64,000 nucleotides of DNA. It comes from Acheta domesticus (taxonomy: Eukaryota > Arthropoda > Insecta > Orthoptera > Gryllidae). Positions 55,331-64,000 of the stretch are shown here, in pieces. The DNA is taken from positions 69,458,984-69,522,983 of the forward strand of contig JAHLJT010003656.1 in assembly GCA_031308135.1 (NCBI GenBank), read 5' to 3'. The position numbers and the translations under genes were made by a program. Position 1 is the first letter of the stretch. Every line of letters begins with the position of its first letter. A model generated the notes under the pieces. That model saw nothing but the letters and a program-made list of their open reading frames with translations, ran no database searches and had not been told where the DNA came from.

Positions 55331-55849
55331 TCGGACAAAGACAGCTACGACACCGACGTTACGACGCTTACGAGCAGAAACAGCCAGGACAGAAACAGGC
55401 GAGCAGAAACAGGCGCAGCTCAGAGAACCGCGACGCGGAGCAGAAGGGCCCTGTCGGAGGCACGCGTGATATTGCTGTCAATTATTTGGCAAACTGATGG
55501 ATAAGAACGTATTTTATTCATTAGCAGTTCCCCAACCATCGTTCTGGAGCTGTTCGGTGGCTGGGACTGACAAAAACGAACAAAATAAAGCGAGCACACT
55601 GAACACGCTCCGCGCGGCGCCTTGCCTGTCTATTCCAGTGGTGTCAAGGTCTTCTACTGGTGGCAGTGGCACGCGTGGCTCCGTAGCATACCACGAGCTA
55701 CTCTGCGCAACTGGCGTCGGGAAAGGAAAATATTAGTAACGTTGTCTCTGGTGGTGGGGCGACGAGCTACGTGACGGGGCGATTTCGTCGTGGCACTGCT
55801 GCCATGGACTCCCGCTCGTGGCATCGACCTTGACAGCACTGGTCTATTC
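55331..55849. other. Unannotated, moderately GC-rich DNA
   Basis: Contains short GAGCAGAAACAG direct repeats at 55,370-55,415. No gene. Confidence 0.35.
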
Positions 55850-56175
55850 CTACCCTAATTGTTTCCTCAAGGTTTGCGTCATCGCAGCTGCCGCTGCCGC
55901 TCCCTCGCGACCGCATCGGAGGTCCTTCGCCCGCCGCCGCCCAAGCGCCGCGCCGTCGCGTCGCGTCGCCGAGGCGTTTCTCTGCCGCAGGCGCCTCAGC
56001 GATCACTCACTGCGCAGCAATGCAAGGCTGCAGGGCGGCACGGGTGGCCAATAGCGGGCGGACAGCTCGTGCCCCGGTCACGCTAATGACCCCCGCCGCG
56101 GGTGCGGCGCCGCCACCGCCGCCGTGGGCGAGCGACGGCGCCGACGCGACGCCCAGCGGCACGACGACAGCGGTG
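55850..56175. other. CpG island
   Basis: Dense CpG with GCCGC/CGTCGCGTCGCG motifs. Open on both strands, no protein motif. Confidence 0.45.
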
Positions 56176-57080
56176 CCGGAGGCGCCACTGGTGGGGATGG
56201 AGCGGTGGGCGTTGGCAGTGGGTGGGGGTGGGACCAGGAGCGTTGAGAACGGGGCTGGAAGAGACAAGAGACAGAAGACGGTGGCAGTGGCGGCAGTACT
56301 GGTGGCGATGGTGGCGATGGCGTTGGCAGTAGGTGGGAAAAGGAGCAGTAAGAGTGAGGTTGGAAAGGGGAGAAACAGAAGATGGTGCTGATGGTGGTGG
56401 TGTTGGCAGAAGGTGGGGTCGGGGTCCGGAGCGGTGAGAGTGAGGTTGGAGTGGAGAGAGACAGGTGGGATGGTAACGACGTCGCAGTGGTGGTGTCGGA
56501 CGAACCTTTGGTGGTTGACAGTAGTTACGGGGAAGGATAGGAGCGGTGAGTGCAGTGTTGGAATGGGGTGAGATAAGAGGTAAAGCGGCGGAGGTTCCAT
56601 TGATGCCTTTCCTAGGTTTTGGCGAGGGTGAGGACATGAACGGAGATGAGGGTGAAGACACGAATGATGTGAAGCGGGATGGGAGACTGAGGAGTGACAG
56701 AACAATGGTGGGGCGGCGGCGGAGATGTCAAATGCGGCTACACGAAGTGGTGACAAATGAGAGGGAGGAGACGGTAGTGACAATGGTTTTGATAGAGGCG
56801 CTGGTGTTAGCGGAGACGGGGAAAAAGGCGGGAGAGATGGCGTTGTGGGAGTTGGGAGGCGGGGGTGGTGGGACGACCACACGAAGGCGGGACAGAGGCG
56901 GTGGAGGCGGTTGAGACAAACCGGAGACAAGGCGGGGGCCGAGAGACAAGGGTGACGTCGACGTGGGTGGTGGAAGCGGTGGTGGTGGGTTTGGCGGGAG
57001 CGGTAATCATGGTGACGAGGCAAGTGTCGAGATAGAGTTGTCGGGTTGCGGCGACTATGAGTGTCATGTTGTGACGGCTG
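56176..57080. repeat. G-rich imperfect minisatellite
   Basis: GTTGGCAGxxGGTGGG... followed by GGAGCGGTGAGAGTGAGGTTGGA and GGTGGTGG blocks recur at roughly 120-140 base intervals (56,211, 56,324, 56,403, then weaker). The 399-codon minus frame (56,007-57,206) is the translation of this repeat (His/Pro/Ser/Leu-rich) and I do not consider it a gene. Confidence 0.65.
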
Positions 57081-57321
57081 TAGTGAGCTGAGTCTCCCAT
57101 CATACAAAATAACAAAAACTGTAGAAAAAGAAATAATTAAATGCTGAGACTTAAATTTTGGAAGAAATACATTACCACATTGTTCACCTCTACTATGCGA
57201 AATCAATTCACACTTTAAAATTTCATATCACTAAATATCAACAGTTATATTCATTGTTAACACTAAAAAATGTAATCTGAACTAATTGTTGAGTTGCTCC
57301 GGAAGTTAAAATAAATAAACT

Positions 57322-57620
57322 AGCTGATTTAGCTCAGTAATGCCGTTGGATTTTCGAAATTAGCTATGTAGCAAATTCAACTGCTGTCTTTAGGAGAATT
57401 CTAGCGGCCGGCTCATTCGAAACGTAGATTTTCGTGTATTTTCCGATCAATACAAGGCGAATACCGGAGCCATACTGTAACAATACATACTGTAATTTCT
57501 TTCCCCACACGTCATATACAGTTTTTACTGTTTTTTGACTAAATAAATAAATAAATAAACAAATGGGCCAAGGTCCGCACGCGATCTTCCCTTCCATTTT
57601 CTTGTCCTTGTTACGAAATG
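57322..57620 (+). mobile_element. SINE-A copy 12 (partial, old)
   Basis: AGGAGAATTCTAGCGGCCGG, CGATCAATACAAGGCGAATACC and GGGCCAAGGTCCGCACGCGATC are recognisable. About 80 bases including (AAAT)n at 57,484-57,563 interrupt the 'CTAACAAACGGGCC' block. The 3' half is absent. Confidence 0.7.
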
Positions 57621-59765
57621 AAAATAGAACTTGTTATGAGTGTATCAACTCGTAAGGGAACGAAAAATCAAGAAGTGGGTTGCTATGGACCCACCCTCTT
57701 CCTTAATTTTCCATTTCCTTATTAAGCCTGCAATATATATTTTTACTCAAGACCCTCTTATACTCCATCACCTGTTCTATATGTCACCTTGTAATTGATA
57801 TAATACACCCTTGTCAATACGAACTATTCTTATTTAATTTTATTATCGTATAATGAGGTACACCCGTCTAATTAAATCGCACAGAATATCAAGTAATTCT
57901 ACAGGCTCTGAACAGGTGTGTTATAATCGGGAAGCGTCGAACTACCAAAAATGTAATAGAATTGTCAAGAAGATCTCGTCCTGTACATCACTGTGCGAGG
58001 AAAGTTTTTGGACTCAAAATTTTAGTTTTTAAGTCTCTAGAAACGTTCGTTGAGGAGTTATTTAAAGATATAGATTAAAAATTCTGCCGTTCGTTGCGGA
58101 ATGCATTTTACATGAATATTTAGATGTGTTTTTTTAAACAAATGCTTCATATTTTTAAAGTTAAAGTGCAATTCGGCACGTCTCCGTGAAATTCTCTTTC
58201 TTGAGAGACCTCATTTATAAAGACTGGTTGTGTCTGAGAGCCACAAAGGGGAGGTATAGTATTGAAATAATACAGGAGACGATAGTAGTATGCGGATCTC
58301 TCATCTCAGATGAGAGTAAAGTGCATGCAAAGTCACCGCAGAGGCAGTGTTCCTGACAGAAAACGTTTGACATTTTATGAGAGCAATCTTTCTCACATTA
58401 ACACATGAGAACCACTTTATCTTTCCATGAATTGAAAACGAAATGAAATTCTTTTATATTTAAGTCAACACGATAATATTAACTCATTCACGCAGCTTTC
58501 AGTCTGGTAAACCGTATCGGAATAATCTCTCGATTTATTTTGTGCACACTTTATACACATATTTTGAGTTAAATTGTGAAAAGGCAGCGAAATATAGCTT
58601 CGAGTGGTTGGCTAGGAGAGCGCATTAAGATGGAGAGCGGCTGGACGAATGGAATACAAGAGTGTCTAATTCTCTCGCAGCAGCTCTGAAAAAATGGAGA
58701 AATTACGACTGTTTGAATATTTATGCGAAAGAATCAGTGATCATTGAGTAGATTGTTAAGTTTTACCTGTTCTGGGCGCGGGGAAGAACTGTTTTGATTT
58801 ATTTTGGTTAACAGACCGTGGCACCGGCAGAACACAACATTTATTGCGGGAAGCAGCTGTAACTTCTTAGAAATTATTGCTCGTTGCCAACTTTCTCGAG
58901 TTTAAATCTAATTTTCACGTAATTACATACGCACTTATGCTTGCTTCCATTTGCTGACAAGATTACGGATTTCGAAATCACTGTTGTGGAGTTTGAATTT
59001 TGTACCAATGATCGGTCGCGTCAAAGCGTAACTCAAAGCATTTTCTAAGAAATTCTGATAGTGCCACGGCATCTTGCCAGGTGGCCAATAAGTGCTGCAG
59101 TCTGGCGGTCGTGTTTGAAAGCAAAATCAGTTGAAAATCTACCGCCAAAGAACTTGTCTCCCCAAGCACACCGTTGAAAGAAGTGACTCTGCTCTTTTTT
59201 GGAATTATCGCGCGGAATTTGGGAAAAAATATTCTACCTCGAACGGGGGACGTTTGAAATATATGTTCTGAGCTGGTAATTAATGACAAAGATTGTTATA
59301 AATGATTTATATACTCGAACGGCGCCAAATTTGAATCAATTTTGGCCGCTCGTATCAACAAATTGTTTTCCATGTGTTTTCATTTAAAAAACACGCAAAT
59401 CATACCTATCACTTAAATTAGGGATACTGCAAGAGTGACTGCCCATATTTGAAGTCAAAGGTAAAGTTTGTAACAAAGAGATGTATTATTATCCTTAGAT
59501 ATCAAAGGCTCACAAAACATGGATTCTGAGTACACTATGTGTTAGAGGATTTTTTTTCTTAATTTAACAACTGGATTTATCCTTTTTTTTCGTTACCAGG
59601 GTCCGGAAAACAAGAATTTTCAGCAGAAAATTCGCTGTTTTTTTTGCGCAGAAGTACATAATTTTCTCTCTACTTCGTTGTGAGGAAGAAAAATATCTAA
59701 ATATTGTTCCGCAATATTATTCTAGAAATGTTTTATGTTGTTTTAACGGAAGACGAGTGACACTA
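57621..59765. other. Unannotated AT-rich DNA
   Basis: No gene or paired termini recognised in 2.1 kb. The GTTACGAAATG to ATTTCCTTATT segment at 57,612-57,725 has weak inverted symmetry only. 59,490-59,640 has phrases akin to family X (CTCACAAAACATGGATTCTGAGTACACTATGTGTTAGAGGATTTTTTTTC, in reverse) and may be a short X relic. Confidence 0.3.
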
Positions 59766-59792
59766 ATCTATATATCTATATCTATATCTACA

Positions 59793-59825
<33 letters not shown>
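59766..59825. repeat. TATCTA/(TA)n microsatellite
   Basis: ATCTATATCTA units grade into TATATA just 5' of Helitron 2. Confidence 0.9.
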
Positions 59826-59831
<6 letters not shown>

Positions 59832-61086
59832 CTAATATATAAAGACAGATCTGCACTGACGTACAGCGCGATAATCTCTTAATCTACTGAACCAATACCG
59901 ATGAAACTTTTGTACTAGCTTCCTTTAAAGGTCTGGAGTACTATAGGCTATGATTTACAATCACTAACCTTAACATATTCACAAAATAATTACTTTTCTG
60001 GACTTTTTTCGCCTAACATTACATCATAGATTCAAGAGTGTATCATTGTTCAATTGTTTAGCTGCGCGCCACCAGAGGGTGATGAGTATCTACGTTTGAG
60101 TTCAACTATGCACCTCTTATACACCGTGTATGCACGAATCGCGTGTCTGTAGGAAAGAGAATACAATATACTATAACTTCCTTGGAGAGAGCTGTTTGTT
60201 ATATTGTATTTTCCATTGTTTAACCTGAAATGTTCATATTTAGGAATGAGAATGGCAGTTTCCTTATACATGCAAATAACTTGGATATTGATTTTAATTG
60301 CATCTAGGCGTGAATGTATCAAGTATAGAAGAGACATGAAATTATTGAAAAAAAAATTTGCTGACGGAAATGCTTGAAATTGTCGTAAAAGGGGTGAATG
60401 CACACATCTCTTCTGCAGGAAACAGTTAGTGGGTTAATGATAGTAAATTAAGCATGTTTATGACGTATTTGCGAGTTGAACGAGCCAATGTGAAACATAC
60501 TATTAATTATTCACGTGTTATGCTTTAACTGTGACAAATGGATTATTTTTTGTAGGAAGTGTTTTATTAGAGTGGAGAATGAAAGTGTACCTTTAAATGT
60601 AAAGAAATGATTATTTTAATTCACGATAGTAAGTTCGACAAGAAGTATAATTGAAGTAAAAGAAATTTGAAAGTTTTCTTTATACATACGCGAGAAGAAA
60701 AAATATGAAAAAGTGTGTGTTTTACAATGTGGCAATTGATAGAAAGTATTGATACCACAGCATAATACACAAAATTTCGCAAAGAGAATACACGTGAGTA
60801 AATGCATTTTACTTTTTGTTTATATTTTTTAAATGTTAGTTATAAAGTGAGTGAAATTGGGGGGAGGGAATCACAGTAAGAAACACTATAAATATTTTTT
60901 TCGTGAGAAAGTCAGGAACACGGATTATTTCCAGGTGGGTGCATGGCAGAGAAGGGCGGAGCAGGGCGGGGAGGGGATACAACAAAATAGTAGTAGACAC
61001 CGCCGCAGGGCGGGAATAAATGAAATTCTTTTCTCTAGCTAGTAAATGCCGATAAGTACCCCAGCAACGCGGGGTACTTTAGCTAG
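59826..61086 (+). mobile_element. Helitron 2 (non-autonomous, 1.26 kb)
   Basis: 5' TATACTAATATATAAAGACAG is shared with Helitron 1, though the initial TC is lost. The 3' end has a perfect hairpin TACCCC-agcaacgc-GGGGTA, then CTTTAG and CTAG at 61,083-61,086 followed by T. Internal blocks are colinear with Helitron 1 (for example CACCAGAGGGTGATGAG against CACCAGAGGATGAGG). No Rep or helicase motif is present. Confidence 0.85.
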
Positions 61087-61985
61087 TATAAGACTAAATT
61101 AGGTTTCTATCATCACACTCAATTCAGTAGCTGTAGCAGAAACTTTGCAGTTCTCCGTAAGATGAATTAAGAAATAATCAACCACAACAATAACGGTGTT
61201 TAATATTTATTAAACATCGGAAAGTAAACTTTCGGGAAACACTTTTCCCAACTTCAGAGAGTCTTTAGCATGGAAAAGGAAATATAAGAAAATAACGTAA
61301 AATATGGAAGAAAAAAATAAATATAAGAAAAATATGAGATAAAAATTACTTAATAAAAATTACTTTCTACCCAAGTAACGTGGATCACACTTGATCACAA
61401 CAGCTAGATAATGTGCTGGAAAGAGCTAGGAGGCCTCATCCTAGTTAACTTTGGGATGTTTTAATAAATATCAAAACTTTTATTGTTATGGTTGTTTATT
61501 TCTTAATTCACGTTATAATCAGATTGTTACAGCAGATTTTAAAAACGTTTCAGGTGCGTTACAGTGATATTGCACGTTTATATTATCATAAAAAGTAATT
61601 TCTCTTCTGCCCTCTGCAACGCTCCGGCTCCCGAGAAGGTCGCTGCAGTTTTAATGAAGACGCTGAAGACTGGCATGCGCATTCGTCACTGCCATCCACG
61701 ACGATGGGTGGTGATGATTCACACCGGGCACTAACACCACTTCGCGAAACTTTGCGGCAGCTTCTTGAAGAATTTTCTAGCAACGACAAACACGTCGATC
61801 CCAGTTTCTAAGACATCCACTTGTCACTAAAATCTTGGGTTAACAAATATTTGAATTTGGCAAACATATCTTACCTGTTCTTAGAAACATAATGTATTCC
61901 AAAGTTTCTTTAAACACTGTTTACATTGGAATGCAGAAAATGTAGACAATGATTCTTGATTCAGTGGGTAAAGCTTTAATGTTTT
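61087..61985. other. Unannotated AT-rich DNA
   Basis: No recognised gene. The 67-codon minus frame at 61,586-61,789 lies in a slightly GC-richer patch without a motif. Confidence 0.35.
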
Positions 61986-64000
61986 TACTGTCTCGCTGTC
62001 CCTAACGCAGTAGAGAGAAAGTTATATACTACTGCGCAAAGAAATGGCGAATTTTCGACAGAAAAAACCTTTATTGCCGCGCTCTGATAACGAAAGAGTA
62101 AATGAATTCAGTTGCTAAATTTAGAAAAAAAATCATCTAACACGTGGAGTAGCCAGAATCCCTGTATTGTGGGCCCTTTATCCAAAAAAATTGATTGACG
62201 GCAAAACGTCCGTCCGTCCGTCCGTCTGTCTAGTGTATGTGAACAACACTAGGGTCTAAAATATGCATACGATTTTTTCCAAACTGAATAAACCCCTGTC
62301 GATCTGGCGTGAGTCAAAGTTCTGCGACTTTAGAAAACATTCTTTAATTTTTTAGGGGACTATACATGAAGCTCCCTTTTCATATTGAGGACATTTTCAA
62401 AATTTCCTAAAAAATTGCTTCAGATAGTTTCTTTAAATTTCTTGTAACATTAGAGTAAAATACACTTATAACAGAGTAAAATACACACAGGTACGATTTT
62501 CAGTTTTTACTCTAAATTTTCGATAATTGCAAAAAAAAATTTTTTTGGCGACTTTCTACAACTACAAAATTGCAGGTGGAGATTTTTCTTTCAAATTAAA
62601 TTTGTTCTCAATAATTATTTCTTTCATTAAGGTCATATACATTTTTTGGAAAATTATAGTAGTTTTCACTCAAATATTGCGTGCAATTTGTGGAATTTTA
62701 AAAAACAACAAAAATACGATTTTCACAAAAAATTGCTACAATTTTTTAAAATTCTTATAGCGTTTTCCATTCGCCGCACTGGTGCGCACCCAGTGCACAC
62801 TCAGGGCAGCTTTCGTATTCCATTCGGCGCACCAGTGCAGGGAAGCCCATGTTCCATTCGCACAATGACACGGAACCAGGGTGCACTCGGGGCGCCCTAA
62901 CCTGCACTGACGAACTCGACGGTGCAGTCCATTGCACCGGGCCATTTTGAGGTTAGGTACGGAATCTATGAATGTTGATTTGGATTCGTGGTGAAATTGT
63001 AAAGGTAATTGAGGATCTCCTGTCACACAGGGACATTTTATATGATGGAGTATACCATGTTTTACAAGAAATGCTTTAAAATAACTTTGTGATTTCCTCG
63101 AAGTTCGGAAAATCAGTTTGTGTTTTCGTAAAATTCAACCGTGAATTACTGCATGTTAACAAATTCAGTGCTACTTAGTAATCAAACCTATCCCCTTACA
63201 AAATCATTCAAATATACAATGTGCTAAGAACAGTTTCTTGCATGCGCAAGCGGAAATGCTTATATTAATATTTTTATAGTTTTCAATAACCAAATAATTC
63301 TGCAGAAGCCTTTCGGTTCGAAATGTAGTGTTCTATGTTCGAAATCAATCACTGGAAAATCTCGAGAAATGAACTTTCGACAGATTCGCTTTTGAAGTTT
63401 TCGGTAGTTTTTAAATAAAGAATCACACGTTAATACTTTATGAATTAAGGAGTAAACAATTACCAAAGACTTCGTACAAGATGTGTTAAAATAATAATAA
63501 TTATCATAAAAATTATAACAACGATCACAAATCCAAAATTCTTATTTTTCGAGTTCTGTCAGTGTGGCAGACGAAGAACAGCTGTCTATAATCTCATTGC
63601 GTAGCGTACACACACCGACTCAGTTCCGAAATACGATTAATTCGTGGCTGCCCCACGACTGCCCTTCACGCGTGTGGGGCAGCACTGTTGCGGAGCGATG
63701 ACGTATTTGCCCTGCACTAGGGTGGGTTTCGGTGCAACGAATGGAAAACGCTATTAGTAGGGATAGTGCTAAATTTACTCTAAAAGATGACATAAAGGCC
63801 ATTTTGCCATATCCTTTTGTGTTTTCAAAACTTACAAAAATGTAGTTGACTAGCTTCTCACGTCGTTAATATTTAAAATAATGTCGATTTGTTCACATTC
63901 TGTCATTTACGAGTATATGCACTTGAAATGATGTCTTATAAAATTTCTCAAAAACCTCAAACTTTTCTGTGAAAAAAAGTTCAAACTTTCGCATTTTCAG
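61986..64000 (+). mobile_element. Family X, copy 5, interrupted and running off the window
   Basis: 61,986-62,754 is colinear with X3 and X2 (GAGAGAAAGTTAT, TTTATTGCCGCGCTCTGATA, CGTC array at 62,207, CATTTTCAAAATTTCCTAAA). After the TTA-flanked transposon, 63,757-64,000 continues colinear with X2 from about 29,103 (GATAGT.CTAAAT; CTCACGTCGTTAATATTTA; TTACGAGTA; TTTCTGTGAAAA). The 3' end lies beyond the window. Confidence 0.72.
62758..63753. mobile_element. TTA-flanked TIR transposon (996 bases), PIF/Harbinger-like
   Basis: TIRs are TAGCGTTTTCCATTCG at both ends, followed by CCGCAC / TTGCAC. TTA duplications lie at 62,755-62,757 and 63,754-63,756. Family X copy 2 supplies the empty site (TTAGAGATAGTACTAAAT). 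Subterminal CCATTCG.CGCAC blocks repeat three times on the left, and GCTGCCCCAC/GTGGGGCAGC forms a hairpin near 63,645-63,685. A 3-base TTA duplication suggests PIF/Harbinger, but TIR sequence alone does not prove it. No transposase is present. Confidence 0.78.

Noticed and set aside
56007..57206. 399-codon minus-strand frame
   Set aside because: Low-complexity His/Pro/Ser/Leu from a G-rich imperfect tandem repeat and a CpG island; no motif.

Overview
This looks like intergenic DNA from a large, repeat-rich insect genome. The base composition is AT-rich, only one long ORF is structured like a protein, and almost every recognisable unit is a transposable element or simple repeat. No exon of a conserved host gene, no free-standing tRNA or rRNA gene and no CRISPR array could be recognised. 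The 550-base tRNA-headed SINE resembles, from memory only, SINEs of hemimetabolous insects. The host assignment is therefore inference.

Layout. 1-9.7 kb: two copies of an AT-rich repeat (Y), a SINE-B, a long hairpin, SINE-A copies, a TCAGTG-rich inverted-repeat element, a pogo/Tigger-like MITE and a foldback element (F1). 9.8-14.3 kb: a Helitron carrying a SINE-B, which itself carries a 2.2 kb TIR transposon (three nested layers). 14.3-24 kb: GC islands, a SINE-A, a TTAA-type MITE and two fragments of a second, probably Helitron-like family (X). 24-32.4 kb: SINE-A copies, a hAT-like MITE, LINE remnants, foldback F2, a long family X copy, a hairpin and a subterminal-repeat transposon. 34.4-37.3 kb: a SINE-A split by a MITE, then a 2 kb C-rich minisatellite block. 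39-45.6 kb: two X fragments, a decayed piggyBac-like element, a foldback and a SINE-A. 46-51.3 kb: the most informative locus, three REL-endonuclease non-LTR retrotransposon copies (R4/Dong-like), one with an intact 862-codon ORF, all tied to (AAT)n microsatellites. 53.6-57.1 kb: pyrimidine-rich and G-rich tracts around a TA-flanked transposon. 59.8-64 kb: a second Helitron and an X copy split by a TTA-flanked transposon.

How the parts relate. The R4-like element is the only possible source of active enzyme here (reverse transcriptase plus target-cutting endonuclease). SINEs, MITEs and Helitron derivatives depend on enzymes encoded elsewhere. Several copies cross-validate each other: Helitron 2 gives the empty site for the SINE-B in Helitron 1, and family X copies give the empty site for the TTA-flanked element near the window end. 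Boundaries were read by eye from terminal repeats, target duplications and copy-to-copy comparison; percentages are estimates.
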